A stretch of 55,971 nt of DNA from Candidatus Altimarinota bacterium (GCA_013368515.1 JABWCI010000008.1:1-55971); one strand, 5' to 3'; positions 9,869 to 21,521 are shown, counted from the first letter of the stretch. A program made the numbers and translations. The notes: generated by a model not told the origin, from the letters alone.

Positions 9869-9937
9869 GTGTTTAAAATTTTTTAATGTTATAATTATTT
9901 TAAGTTTTATAAACAATTATTTTGTAATCATTATTTT

Positions 9938-10702
9938 GTGAATTTAGAAGAAGAAAATAAAGAGTTAAAGAAAAAACTTCTCATAGCACAATCTTGGATG
10001 GAAAGGGAAGTAAAAACTCAAATAAATCTGATTTCAAAAGAAAAAATATCAAATTTATCATCATGAAATATTGAGGATTTTTTTCATGAAAATGTAGAAG
10101 AAATAATCACAACTTGAGTTCATAGTTTTTTTTGAGAACTTATGATTTTAAATACTCCTAAAACAGTAATGGAAAACATAATTTGAGCTGAAATTTTGTT
10201 TTATAATCAAAGACAAAATAAATTTGCAGACTGATTATGAATAATAAGTTCATATCATAAATCAATAGATTATATAATAGAAAGTACTATAACTAAGCCA
10301 TTTAGAAAATTTGCAAAAAAGCATGAACAAACTATTCTTAGAAGAAATGATCCACTAGAAAAAACTCTTAATTTAGTTGTAAATAGTTGATATATATTGT
10401 GAATTGCTAAACTTTTTCATGCTCTTAGTTTGATAAAAAAATGATGAAACTTATGAGAATTTACTAGATGTTTTAGTGATTTTTTAGATAGTCATTTGTA
10501 CATAAAAGACATACTTTTAGAGGAAAATTTCTATAGATTATTAAAAATACTAATTGATAGTGAAGTTTTTTGAAAAAAAAGACACGAGTGAAAGATAACT
10601 TATGAAGAAACAAAAAAAACTAGAACTATACTTATTTGAGACTTAAAAGAGCAAAATTGTGTTATTTATAAGCTCATAAAAATGGGACAAGTTGATATTT
10701 AA
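9938..10702 (+). CDS. Hypothetical protein with N-terminal coiled coil
   Basis: 254 residues, family not recognised. The first 35 residues are a charged coiled coil (LEEENKELKKKLLIAQSW). The rest is soluble and mostly helical with segments such as PFRKFAKKHEQTILRR and LVVNSGYILGIAKLFHALSL. About fifteen internal TGA codons show it is a native gene. Start is taken as the GTG at 9938; there is no ATG upstream before the small-RNA terminator. A hairpin terminator follows, shared with the foreign gene on the other strand. Confidence 0.6.
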
Positions 10703-10711
10703 AAAAGAGAA

Positions 10712-10743
10712 AAAAGATGCGAGTTAAAAACTCACATCTTTTA
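10712..10743. terminator. Terminator between 9938-10702 and the foreign gene
   Basis: AAAAGATGcGAGTT pairs with ACTCaCATCTTTT around an A-rich loop and ends in T. It can serve both convergent genes. Confidence 0.65.
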
Positions 10744-10771
10744 ATTTTCACTTTTGTAAGCTTACTGCTTA

Positions 10772-11095
10772 TTATTTACCACAAGCAGAAACTAACAAAG
10801 TTGTTTTACCGGTAGCAATGTTGTATTGCTGAACATTGCTCAAGCCCATTTGATATGCATTTGCCCCATAAGTTCCTTTAGGGTATGCCATATTAAATTT
10901 AACTTCTTTCCAGTTCATATATGAGTCTCGAGCCTTTATTATCACGGTTCCATGATAATAAGCATCCCAAGCACGTGCTTTCACAACAACTCCAATGTCC
11001 CCAGTTGATGGATCACAGTAATTGTTGGAAAATTCAAGTGCATGTGCTGAAGTGGCAAAAACTGCCAAAGTAGCAACTATAGCAAGGCGATTCAT
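10772..11095 (-). CDS. Secreted small protein of foreign origin
   Basis: 107 residues with a textbook signal peptide (MNRLAIVATLAVFATSAHA, cleavage after residue 19) and a mature domain of 88 residues with two cysteines (NYCDP and SACGK) that could form a disulfide. It has a good ribosome-binding site (AAAGGAAAT). The composition is clearly richer in GC than its neighbours. All eight glycines use GGN, none uses TGA, and one Arg is CGA and another CGC, unlike native genes. It reads identically in the standard code. It looks acquired from another bacterium, possibly a proteobacterial host or prey. Function unknown. Confidence 0.75.
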   Translation of the reverse strand: MNRLAIVATLAVFATSAHALEFSNNYCDPSTGDIGVVVKARAWDAYYHGTVIIKARDSYMNWKEVKFNMAYPKGTYGANAYQMGLSNVQQYNIATGKTTLLVSACGK

Positions 11096-11213
11096 ATCTA
11101 TTTCCTTTTGTTTGTTGTTTCTTTCTTATGAAAGCAACAATTTTATATTGTTTTTTTTTGTCAGTCAATATAATGTTTTTATCTCCTATTTTATATCGTA
11201 AAATATTTGTACT

Positions 11214-12017
11214 ATGAAATATTTTTTTAGCACATTATTGTTTTTTATTGGTTTCTTACTTTTTAATTTATTTTTGTTTTCATGAGAGTATTTTTTACTT
11301 TTAATTTCTTTAATATTTTTAGTTTTATATTTATATATGCTATATAAATATAAAAAATTATCATTGATTTTTATACCAATTAGTTTGGTTTTATTTTATA
11401 GTCTCTTTTTCTGATATATAAATATTGATAAACAAGAAAAATATACTTTTTTAAATGATTTAGATGATAAAAATATGTCTTATTCATGAACAATTGAAAG
11501 TAATCTAAGAAAATGTTTAAAAAAAGAAGAATGTGATATAGATAATGCTTTAAAGGATGATTTAAAATCTATAGAAAAATTAGTAAATAATCCATCTTGA
11601 TTTAGTTCTACGTTTATTTTAAATTATCTTTTAAATTCAATTAAAGAAAATAAGGAAAAAATTACTAATAAAGAAATTATATATAGTTTTGATAAAGAAA
11701 AATACAATAAAAATGTAATAAAGTCTATGTATATATTATCAAAAGATTTTGATGATTCGACTGATTATAATTTATTTTTTTCTCGTAAACAATATAGATC
11801 TTACTTAAGATCATATTATTATCATGTTTATGATTTAATTGAGAATAATAAGATTTATGAGATAAAAAATAATACATATAAGAATAATAATAATTTTTTA
11901 ATTTTTTTAAATAGAAAATATTTGTACAATTCTTTTATAGAAGATGAATCTATAATAATTAGATATGTAGAAATATTAAATGAAATTGAAAAAACCTTAT
12001 CTGAAATAAGGCAATAA
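11214..12017 (+). CDS. Hypothetical membrane protein
   Basis: 267 residues, not recognised. Three hydrophobic segments fill the first 75 residues (FFSTLLFFIGFLLFNLFLF, a second FLLLISLIFLVLYLYML region, and IPISLVLFYSLFF). They are followed by a soluble, charged, Tyr/Asn-rich domain of about 190 residues. Three internal TGA codons in the N-terminal half extend it well beyond the standard-code ORF that begins at 11727. The C-terminal domain ends about 110 bases before rsmI. Function unknown. Confidence 0.65.
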
Positions 12018-12127
12018 AAAAGTTACTTTAATATTTATATAGGAAATAATCTATTGTTTTGCAGTAATTATTGCATTTTACTATTTTATTTATAAAATAC
12101 TTTTATATATTTCCTAACTATTTTACT

Positions 12128-12805
12128 TTGTTATATATAGTTGCAACACCAATTTGAAATCTAGACGATATCACTTATAGAGCAGTTAGAATCTTGCAAG
12201 AAGTTGATTCTATTGCTTGTGAAGATACTAGAACTAGTTCTACACTTTTAAATCATTATGATATCAAAAAACCACTTATTTCTTTTCATAGTCATTCTTG
12301 AGTAACAAAGGTTGATAAAATCATTTCTCAATTAAAAGAAGGGCATAATATGGCACTTATATCTGATGCTGGAACTCCAGGTTTTTCTGATCCTGGTTAT
12401 GTTTTGATAAAAGAAGCTATAATTGCTTGAGTAGAAGTTGTCCCTATTCCTTGAGTTACAGCTTTTTCTACAGCTTTAATGTGAAGTTGATTTCCTATGA
12501 ATCATTTCTTATATCTATGATTTTTGCCAGTTAAAAAATGAAGACAAACTTTGTTTAACTCACTTGTAGAAAGAAAAAATAGTAAAGCTTGATTGGAGAC
12601 TGTAGTTATATATGAGTCAGTTCATAGAATAGTTAAAACTATAGAAGAAATATGAACTTATTTCTGAATGGAACACAATATAGTAATAGGTCGTGAATTA
12701 ACAAAAAAATTTGAAGAATTTAATAGATGAACAGTTAGAGAAGTACTTGATTATTACACTCAAAATAGTTCAAAAGTTAAATGAGAATTTGTAGTAATTT
12801 TTTAG
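12128..12805 (+). CDS. rsmI: 16S rRNA C1402 ribose 2'-O-methyltransferase
   Basis: RsmI methylates the ribose of C1402 in the decoding centre using SAM. The 225-residue product begins [18 protein letters not shown], the near-invariant family start, then has [22 protein letters not shown], the GGxxx-like [20 protein letters not shown]-binding loop, and [17 protein letters not shown]. The start codon is TTG (12128-12130); no ATG is available in frame and the family start fits exactly. The next gene begins 3 bases after its stop. Confidence 0.93.
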
Positions 12806-12808
12806 ATT

Positions 12809-13084
12809 ATGAAATTATTTTTAAATGAAAAAAAGACTGAACTTTTTATCAAAACTTCTCTATGGAATAGTATAATAGAGGTTTTTTTGCAAGAAAAAAA
12901 TATAGATATGTCATCATATCTAGTTTCTATACAAATAAAAAATGATACACTTTTAATTAAAACAAATAATCCATTAATAAATTCAGAATTACATTTATTT
13001 TATGATAAAATTAACTATAATTTCCAAAATAAAATAAAAAATATAGATTTAAAAGATTATAATTTTGAAATAAAATTTATATAA
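12809..13084 (+). CDS. Small hypothetical protein, weakly DciA/DUF721-like
   Basis: 91 residues. The arrangement of an N-terminal helix, then DTLLIKTNNPLINSELHLFY, then a C-terminal strand (YNFEIKFI) recalls the DUF721/DciA helicase-loader fold (a hydrophobic 'L.v.v.s.aw..eL' strand-helix), but the similarity is loose. It starts 3 bases after rsmI and is surely co-transcribed. It contains no glycine, so the code is not tested. A terminator follows. Confidence 0.55.
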   Translation: MKLFLNEKKTELFIKTSLWNSIIEVFLQEKNIDMSSYLVSIQIKNDTLLIKTNNPLINSELHLFYDKINYNFQNKIKNIDLKDYNFEIKFI

Positions 13085-13111
13085 AAACACATCATTTATG
13101 ATGTGTTTTTT
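13085..13111. terminator. Bidirectional terminator
   Basis: AAAAACACATCAT and ATGATGTGTTTTT form a perfect stem between the two convergent stop codons. Confidence 0.8.
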
Positions 13112-13334
13112 AGTCTATTAATTGATATGTTCTATCATTTATAATTATAATTTCACTAGTTGTCTTAGTTTCTAATATATTTGCTTTTGCAAAAGTTATA
13201 GTACTTTTATTATTTGCATTTGTTATATTTCAAACAGAAGTTATTAAAAATGCTATTATTAATACTATAACAGTCCCATTTTGTAATTTTTCGTCAAATA
13301 ATTTGTAGTAATTTTTAATAAATTTTTTTAGCAT
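13110..13334 (-). CDS. Small secreted or membrane-anchored protein
   Basis: 74 residues. A basic N-terminus (LKKFIKNYYKLFDEKLQN) precedes one hydrophobic segment (TVIVLIIAFLITSVGNI, about 21-37) and a short polar tail of about 35 residues rich in Thr/Ile. One TGA encodes the Gly after the hydrophobic stretch. Likely a single-span or exported peptide. No family recognised. Confidence 0.5.
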
Positions 13335-13390
13335 TTTCCTTTAAATATAATCTATTATTATTATTAAATCATATTTTAATTTTAAATGCA

Positions 13391-13418
13391 AAAAAACACT
13401 TGAAAATCAAGTGTTTTT
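13391..13418 (-). terminator. Terminator after the 2-oxoacid oxidoreductase operon
   Basis: AAAAACACTTGA pairs with TCAAGTGTTTTT. The stem starts at the stop codon of the beta subunit gene. Confidence 0.75.
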
Positions 13419-14019
13419 ACCATCTTTTAAAACTAGGACAAGCTTGATGAATATTTACAAGTGAAAAACCAGGATGAAGAATCGCTTCTTTTATTATATC
13501 TTTCATTTCTAAAAATTTTATACTATCAGCTGTTTTAGCAAAAGTACATCCAGCATCAATGGCCAATTTTATTGGATCAAAAGGTTGTTTAGTATTTCCA
13601 AGAGGAGTAGTTTTTGTTTTTGCTCAAATAGGAGTTGTAGGGCTTGCTTGACCAGTTGTAAGAGCATAGTTTTCATTATCCATAACTATATAAGTTATGT
13701 TTAAATCTCTTTTACAAGCATGGATAAAATGTCCCATACCAATTCAGTATCAGTCTCCATCTCAACCAGTAGCCAGTACTGTAAGTTCAGGATTTACCAT
13801 TTTTATACCAGTAGCAAAAGGTAGAGTTCTACCATGAAGAGTTTCAGCTGCATATCAGTCAATATATTGACTTGCTTTACCAGAACAACCTACTCAAGAA
13901 ACAACTACTCTTTGATGAGAAGCAATTCCTAGTTCTTCAAATGCTTTTTTTATTGCTCAGATTATAAGTGTGTCTCAACATCAAGCACACCATTGTATAT
14001 TATTTAATCAAGATCTCAT
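13417..14019 (-). CDS. korB: 2-oxoacid:ferredoxin oxidoreductase, beta subunit
   Basis: 200-residue beta subunit that binds thiamine diphosphate and Mg. Visible motifs: WCAGCGD near the N-terminus (residues about 10-16, giving cluster-ligand cysteines), GxGCSG (VVSGVGCSGKASQYI), ETLHGRTLPFATGIK, the ThDP/Mg motif GGDGDGYGIGMGH, and DNENYALTTGQASPTTP. It is shorter than most beta subunits (about 280). The alpha/gamma subunit gene ends 2 bases upstream. With it, the enzyme would oxidise a 2-oxoacid (pyruvate or 2-oxoglutarate type not distinguishable) to acyl-CoA and reduce ferredoxin. Confidence 0.9.
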
Positions 14020-14021
14020 TT

Positions 14022-15686
14022 TTATTTTTTTAATTCATTAAAATCTTCTATATAGAAAGGGAATAAGTCATATTTTCTCATATTTGATATCTTTAAATTT
14101 GGTATATATTTAAGACCAAATTCTTTTGTTATATAATTTTCTAATTGACCAGAATAATTACTTTCTATAAAAATAATTTCATCTTTTCATTCTATTTCTT
14201 TTCTTAATCTAGCATCAAGTGGTTTTAAAAATTTGATAATTATAAGACCAAATTCACTATTATTTTTTACAAATTCTCTTGCTGTATAAGTAGTAAAACT
14301 AGTAACTATAAGCATTTTTTTTGCATTTGGATTAACAACTTCATATCAATTATATCATTCTTTTTCAAAGAAATTTTCAAGTTTTTTCCATCTTTTTTCT
14401 GTAAATACTTTTTTTACAAGTGGATCTTCGCTTGTAGCTCAATATTCATCGTGTTCATAACTTGTAGCTATAAAATCACCATTTTTTGTACCTACTTTTA
14501 CTCTTGGAGAAATTCAAGTTTCATTTAGTTCATATCTTTTATAATCTTCTCCTGGATTTTCAAGCATTACTCATCTATCTATTTTTGGTACATTTAATTC
14601 TCAGATAGTTCCAACCATTTCACTTGATTGTTTATCCATTAAAACTAAAACAATACTTTGATATTTATCCGCTATATTTAGAGCTAAACCTCAAAAAGTG
14701 TAAACTTCTTCTAAAGAACTTGGGTACATAACAACATGATCAAAATCACCAAAAGTAGGATTTAGAGCATAGTTTATATCTCATGCTTCGTGATAAGTTG
14801 GAGTTCCAGTACTTGGACCAGCTCTTTGAGAAAGTACAACTGTTATTGGGAATTCAGCTTGCACAGCAAAACTTAGAGCTTCACTCATAAGTGCAAATCA
14901 TCATCAAGATGTACCACTCATAGCTCTAGCTCATGTAAAACTTGCTCATAGAGCCGAATTTATAACTGCTATTTCATCTTCTGCTTGAAAATATTTTACT
15001 CTACCATCATTTATAACTTCACTAAGAATAGTAGATGCTGGTGTCATAGGGTAAGCACTATAAAATTCAAGTCCTCATTCTATTGCTCACTTTGTTAGAG
15101 ATTTATTTCAATAAATAGTTTCTTTTGATTCTCAGATTCTTTTTATAGTTAAATCACTTTTATTTTTAATTTCATATGTATCAAAAATATTTTTAACTAT
15201 ATTCTTATTTAACTCTACTGTATCATTTCATTTTTTAGCAAATACTTTTTCTATTTTTTCAAGTATAATATTCAAATCTAGATTTAAATATTTAGCATAA
15301 ATTCAAAGTAGGTAAGTGTTATCATACTTATCTGTGATTTCAAGTTCTAATACATTAAAATTATCAAAATTTAAACCTTTTTCTTTTAATTTATTTATCC
15401 ATTTACTATTTATAATTATAGTTGAATTTTCTTTTAAGCTATGCATTTGTTTTTGTAAACTTTCAGAATTGAAGGCAAGTACTATATCTACATATTTTGT
15501 AAGAAATTTTTCTCCTGAATTGGAAATATTTACATCAAAAAAGTTTACTCATCATTTTATTCTTGATTCGTATTCTATATCAGTTATCAAATCATAACCA
15601 AGCTCTGCATAAAGCTCTGAAATAATATCAACTGTTGAATTAACTCATGCTCATGCAGGTCAAGTTATTCTAGTGTTTAGTTTCAT
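14022..15686 (-). CDS. korA: 2-oxoacid:ferredoxin oxidoreductase, fused gamma-alpha subunit
   Basis: 554 residues. The N-terminal 180 are the gamma domain (TRITGPAGAGVNSTVDIISE). The alpha domain starts near 195 (GNKSLTKGAIEGGLEFYSAY PMTPAS region), with the catalytic block YFQAEDEIAVINSALGASFT, TSGGGFALMSEAL, and the CoA-facing QRAGPSTGTPT. This gamma-alpha fusion is the KorA layout. Many glycines in the active-site region are TGA. The stop TAA lies 2 bases before korB, so translation is probably coupled. No ferredoxin-domain subunit is adjacent; the ferredoxin-reductase fusion at 37144-38643 might be the electron outlet. Confidence 0.92.
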
Positions 15687-15689
15687 CAA

Positions 15690-15920
15690 TTAATTGTTAA
15701 TTTCTATTATATTTCATGTTCAAGAAATTTCTCAAGTTGAAGTTGTGCTTCAACTTTGAGAATTAATCAGTTCTTGAATTTGTGCTATTTGTTCAGGAGT
15801 TAATTGAGCTTCTTGATTATTTCATCATTGAAAAATAAACATTATTCAAGTTCAAATTACTGATCATATTACAGCTATTAATGCTAAACTAGCCATTATT
15901 TTTGCTCATTTTTGTTTCAT
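15690..15920 (-). CDS. Small membrane-anchored Gln/Ser/Thr-rich protein
   Basis: 76 residues. A basic start and one hydrophobic segment (IMASLALIAVIGSVIGTGIM, about 8-27) precede a polar, Gln/Glu-rich helix (AQLTPEQIAQIQELINS) and a Ser/Thr/Gly tail. It is probably anchored in the membrane with the tail outside. Seven or more glycines are TGA. It starts 2 bases after the stop of the large FecR-like gene upstream and ends 3 bases before korA, so it is in the same transcript. Confidence 0.6.
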
Positions 15921-15922
15921 AT

Positions 15923-18787
15923 TTATTTAATTAGTTCTAATATATTTCTAAAATCATATATAGGAGTTGGTTTATTTATTCTTTGTTTTCAATTATACAT
16001 AACAGATTGAAGTGATATTCATTTTAAAATTATTTCTATTTCATCATCAATATTTTTTATGTAAAATTGATTTTCTTCTTTTTTATGAATTATCTCATAA
16101 TTTCTAATACCATTTTTTTCTGCAAGTGAAACCAAAATATTATTTAAATTGTTTAAATTAGAAAATACATCAATAAGTTCTTCTTTAATCTTATTTATAT
16201 TGTAAACTCATTCAAATTTTATTGTATTTCAAAAATATAAATCGGTATCAACTTTATTTACAAATTTTATACTTGGATTTATAAAACTGTGTCATGGTAA
16301 GAATTCATATTCTCAAGATAAAAATCATTTATAATAAACTTGTCAACTTTCGTAAATTATTTCTCAATTTTTAACAAATATGTTAAAATCTTGATTATTT
16401 TCTTCAACTATAGTATTTTCATATTTTATATTTATAAATCATTTTATTATATTGAAATCTCAATTTTCTCATAATAATTTATTCATCTTAAATATTCTTA
16501 CTATAACACTTTCTTCAATTACTTCTTTATCATTATTATTTTCATTTGTATTTTCTTTATCATTTATCTCTTTAGGAGGATTAAATACATATAGGAAGAA
16601 GTTCTCAAATTTAGTTTTTTCATCTACTCTACTTCAACTAGCTCTTTTATAATTTTCATCCCATATTATTTTTTCACTATCTAATTTATAAGATCCTCTA
16701 TTTATACTTTTGTCTCAATTAATAACAAAATTATATATATTATTATATTCTTTAGGAGATAATATCATATTTAAATACATTCAGCTTCATATAATTAAAT
16801 CTTCAATTTTATAACAATAAGGTTCTTCAATTCAATCTAAATCATATTTTCATACAGGATTATTACAATAATTTACTCATCTTAGACTTATTTTTAAATT
16901 TGATAAATCTAAATAATTAAATTGTTCTAGATATTTTTTTGCATTTTCAATAGATATATCATTTGAATTTTTATCTGAATTATTTGCGGTTTCTCAAAAT
17001 AGTAATTTTTTATTTTGTTCATTATAGTTCGCAACATATGATTGATAATCCTTAAGAGCAAAAATATATTCTTCATATTTTAAATTAGAACTTTCAAATT
17101 CGCTTTTAATTTGCAAATCTTTTCAAGTAGTTCATAAAATAAATTTATTCTTGTTATAATATTCTAGTATTTTTTTCATATTATTTTCAAGGGTATTTAT
17201 TTTATCTATTCATATGTTATTTTCTTTGTTTATAACAAGTAATCATTGTTTATCTAACTCATTTTTAAAGTATGATATTCTTATCTGATTAATTAGTTTT
17301 AATAGGATATTATTATATTCAACTAATCAAGTTTTTATTCTAACATTATCATCAATTGAATAATAGCTTATACTATTATTTCAATAAATATTAAATATTC
17401 ATATTATATCTTCAAATGATATTTTTTTGTTTTCATCTAGATCTTTAAACCCAGAAAAAATTATTTTATTAAGGTAGTATATAAAGTAACTTCTTTTAAC
17501 TTCATTTTCAATAGATTTTCATATTTCATAATTAATTACATTTAAGTCATAATATAATTTTTCATAATTTCTAAAGTTATATTTGAAATATAAGTCATTA
17601 AGAGAAATTAAATTTTTATCCTTCAATGTAAACTTTTTTCATGAAATCTCTGAATATAATTTAGATATATTTATCTTGTTTTCATAGTTATTTTCATAAC
17701 TATTTAAATATATATATACATAATAATTTATTATATCTATAATTTTCTCATATTCTTTTGTATTTATTTCTTTTAATTCTAATAATGTTTCAACTAGAAG
17801 TTTATTTTTCTCCTCGTTTGTTCAACTATTTATTATATCTCAAAGAGTTTTTATAATTAAATTCTTGTAATATATAGTTTTCTTATTTTCATTAACAAAA
17901 AGTATATGATACTGTTTTATTAATTTTTCTCAAAGTATAAACCCTATTTTTATATTTTTAATTTTTTTTAGTTCTTGAGAATTATTTTCTTCATTTAAAC
18001 TAACAAATTTTATAAGTTTTTCTATTTTTTTAATATCATTTTCTTCTTTTTCTCATATTACTTTTTCCAAAAATTCTTTATTAACAATATCATTTACCAA
18101 TAATTTTTGGTTTAGATAATCTAAAGTAAATCTTTGTGTGACTCTTAATAAATCTGCATTTTCAAGATTCTTGTTTTGACTAGGAATTATTTTTATATAT
18201 GTATTTGGATATAAACTAAGACTATTTATTATTTTATCATTTTCTATGTTTTTTAAATCTAAATCTATCCTTGAGTTGATTGAAAAAATTGTTGTCCTTA
18301 TTCAAGAGTTATCTATTATAAATGACATAGGTCAATTAGTTATTATCCTAAATCACTCTCATTTTACCTCATAATTATTGTTTATATCAGATATATTAAA
18401 TAAAAATATTCATTTTTTAATTTCAATCTGGTTATCTTTTATATCAATTTCACCTGATATAGATATAATTTTATCAAAGGAATTTATGTATTTTATATTT
18501 ACTGATCAAGATGAAAACTCATTTGAGTAAATAATTTCATCTTGATCTATATTTAGATAGTCTCATTCTTTTTCTAGTTTATAACTTACTTCTTTTAGGT
18601 TTTGTTCAACTTCTTTTTTTGTAAAAGTTGTGTTTAATAACCATAAGAATATTAAAAATGAAATAATTACTATGAATACTTTATTAGCTGAAATCACTTT
18701 TTCTACATTAAAATATATTAATTTTATTATATGGATTTTAGCTTTTTGTAAAGCTTTTTTCTTATTTAAAATCTGTTTTAAAAACAC
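15923..18787 (-). CDS. Very large membrane-anchored protein with FecR-like domain
   Basis: 954 residues. A basic cytoplasmic head, one membrane span (VFIVIISFLIFLWLL, about 37-52) and a long extracytoplasmic part. Residues about 85-160 resemble a FecR beta-domain (strand pattern ending IDNSGIRTTIFSINSRIDLD). The remainder is Asn/Tyr/Ile/Lys-rich, mostly helical and unrecognised. Start is the GTG at 18785-18787, which lies inside the end of the upstream phospholipase-like gene (26-base overlap); no later good start precedes the span. A role at the cell surface is likely; nothing more can be said. Confidence 0.65.
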
Positions 18788-19808
18788 TTAAAAAATCCAT
18801 AATTAGTTGTTTATCTTTTGTTAATATTCATAATTCTCTATTTTTATCTAAAGAATAACTTGAAAAATTTACACTTCATATAAAAATAGTTTCATTATCA
18901 ATCAAAATTGCTTTTGAGTGCATTTTGTATTTTGGTATTTTTTTAATTTCTATTCATGCCTTTAATAATGATTTAGTTATATCATTATTTACTGATGTTT
19001 CTGCTATAACCACTTGTATTTGTAAGTTATTTTTTTTCTTTAGTTCTATTAATTTTTTATTCATTTTTTCATCATTTAAATATTGCATATATATCTTTAT
19101 ATCGTTTTTTGCACTTTCAAATAATTTTTCTATTTTAATTCTTGAGTTATCAGGTGATATTACTATGTTTTCGTTTTCTATATAATTTTTTATTCAATTA
19201 AAATCATAATCAAAGATTTTTAAAAAGTCATTTAGTATTTTTTCATCTTTTATAAATACAAATAAATCCCTATTTTGAGTAAATGTAGAGTATGTTAGAT
19301 TTCAAGTTGATAATATAACTTCATCATCAATTATAAGCATTTTGCTATGATTTAATGAATAATTTTTCGTATTTGACCATACTACATCTATGTTATTTTT
19401 TTTGAGTTCATTATATGTTTTATCATTTATACTATAAGCCATATAGGGATCTTTTTCTAGTATGATTTTTATATCTATTCATCTTTTTTTTGCTTTTATT
19501 AAAGCTGTTTTTATTCTATTCTCTGTAAACATATAAACTTCTATATATACTTTTTCTTTAGATTTTTCTATTTTTTTTACTATTTCATCAAGTAGGTCTT
19601 TGTTTGGAGTGTGTTTTAAACTTATATTTTCTATTTGTTTTATATTCTTTATATCAAAGTTTTCTAGTATATTTTTGTTATTTGTATAAATTTCTTTATT
19701 TTCTATTTTTTGCTTATGAAAATCATAATATTCTCAAAAATTAAATATTGAAAATATTATGAAAAATATACTTAAAATAATAGAACTTATAATCTTATCT
19801 TTTTTCAT
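18762..19808 (-). CDS. Phospholipase D-like protein with two HKD motifs
   Basis: 348 residues with an N-terminal signal anchor (IISSIILSIFFIIFSIFNF). Two complete HxK(x)4D motifs are present: HSKMLIIDDEVILSTGNLTY (about residues 180-200) and HSKAILIDNETIFIGSVNFS (about 305-325). This is the bilobed PLD superfamily layout of cardiolipin synthases and PLD nucleases. Length is shorter than cardiolipin synthase (about 480), and there is one span rather than two, so a secreted or anchored PLD-like hydrolase/transferase is equally possible. Overlaps the start of the large FecR-like gene by 26 bases. Confidence 0.8.
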
Positions 19809-19830
19809 TTTTTTATTTTATTTTTTAAAT

Positions 19831-19863
19831 TAAAACTCCTAAAAATTATTTTAGGAGTTTTTT
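19831..19863 (-). terminator. Terminator after dnaJ
   Basis: AAAACTCCTAAAA and TTTTAGGAGTTTT form a stem just beyond the dnaJ stop codon. Confidence 0.75.
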
Positions 19864-19865
19864 AT

Positions 19866-20963
19866 CTAACCAAATATCTTTTCAAATACTCATCATTTAT
19901 TTACATCTACTTTTCTTTCTTTTGCTATTTCTTCAAATAATTCTCTTTCTTTTTTACTTAATTTTTTAGGAGTTTTTACAAATATTGTTATGTATAAATC
20001 TCATTTTCTATCACTATCTATATGTTTTATTCAATCTCAAGATATCTTTATTATATTTCCAGTTTCTGTTCAGGCTTTTATTTCTATTTTTCTTTTTCAA
20101 ATTATAGGTATATTTATCTCTTTAGTTGCTCATAAAACAGCTTCAACTATATCTACTTCTAAATCATAATTTAAATCACTATTTTCTCTTTTCAATCATT
20201 TTTCTTCTTGAATAACTCTAAATTTTATATATAAATCTCATGATTTATTTGTTCAAATTCAGTGATTTCATTCTCCAGTCATTTTTATAATCATACCATC
20301 ATCAATTCAAGCTGGTATATCTATTTCAATTTCTTTTTTTATTACTTTTCTTTTTTCTCAATTACAATCATTACATACTTTTTCAAATACTTCTCAACTT
20401 CAATTACAATTATCACAAGTTACAGTTTGTTGTATCATTCAAAACATACTTTGAGTTGTATGAGTAACTTGTCATCTACCATTACATTTTGGACATGTTT
20501 TTTTACCACTTCATCATTCTCAATCACAAGTTTTACAAGTTTCTTTTTTATTGAAACTTATTTTTTGTTTTCATCAATATATACTTGTCTTTAAGTCTAT
20601 TTCTAAGTTATATTCTAAGTCTTCTCATGCAAAATTTGTTTTTCTTTTTCTTGTAGATCAGCTAAAGCCTCATCAAAAAAATGATTCAAATATGTCTCAT
20701 AAATCCACATCTACTCCTGAAAATCATCATCAACCAAATGGATTTCATCTAGAATTGTCATCTCAAAACATGTCATAATTTTTTCTCTTTGTATCATCAC
20801 TCAATACTTCATATGCTTTATTTATTTGTTTGAATTTTTCTTCAGCTTCTTTGTTTCAAGCATTTCTATCAGGATGATATTGCATAGCAAGCTTTCTATA
20901 TGCTTTTTTTATTTCTTCTTTGCTATCATTTTTTTCAACTCATAAAATACTATATAAATCCAT
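19866..20963 (-). CDS. dnaJ: Chaperone DnaJ
   Basis: 365-residue class-I J protein, the co-chaperone of DnaK. J domain 1-65 with the HPD motif ([16 protein letters not shown]), Gly/Phe region (GNPFGGGGFSGV), then the zinc centre with four CxxC(x)GxG-type repeats: CKTCDGEGG, CPKCNGRGQ, CDNCNGSG, CNDCNGEK. Nearly all glycines of the G/F region and zinc repeats are TGA, which makes this gene one of the strongest proofs of UGA = Gly in the window. C-terminal substrate domain present. No dnaK or grpE nearby. Confidence 0.95.
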
Positions 20964-21077
20964 CTTTTAAAATTATCTGTTAAAAATATAAACTATATTA
21001 TAAAAAAAAATATAAAAGTAAAGTCAAAAAAATCCTTACAAATAGTCTAAAAAGGCAATTTATAAAGATTTATTTTT

Positions 21078-21521
21078 TTAAAATGGTATATCTTCTATAG
21101 ATATTTCTTCTTCTTGTTTTTGTGAAGATTTTCTAATAGCAGGAGAAGAATTCTCATTATTATCATAATTATATTCTTGAGAACTTGTTTCTGATTTTCA
21201 TTCCAGCATTATCATATTTTCTCCAACTATTTCTGTCTTATATCTTTTAGTTCAGTCTTGTGCTTCCCAAGATCTAGTTTGTAATCTACCTTCTATAAAA
21301 ACTTTTTTTCATTTTCAGCTATATTGCATAGCAATTTCAGCCAATTTTCACCATAAAACTATATTATGAAATTCTACTTGTTCTTGTTTATTTCAACTAG
21401 AGTCAGTCCAATTTCTATTAGTAGCAAGAGAAAAACTTAAAACATTTTGTCCATTTGGTGTTTGCTTTAATTCTAAATCTTGTGTAATTCTACCAATAAC
21501 TTGCGCTTTGTTTAAATCCAT
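21078..21521 (-). CDS. ssb: Single-stranded DNA-binding protein
   Basis: 147 residues. OB-fold start MDLNKAQVIGRITQDLELKQ, the SFSLATNRNW strand, EFHNIVLWGKLAEIA, and KKVFIEGRLQTRSW are all SSB signatures. It ends with an acidic tip SIEDIPF, the usual docking site for SSB partners such as RecQ and PriA. Own promoter upstream on the minus strand; about 115 bases separate it from dnaJ. Confidence 0.95.

Noticed and set aside
10745-11110. Assembly contamination as the cause of the foreign genes
   Set aside because: Both cassettes are only about 300 bases long and are joined seamlessly to native terminators on both sides, which is hard to get by misassembly; it cannot be fully excluded without reads.
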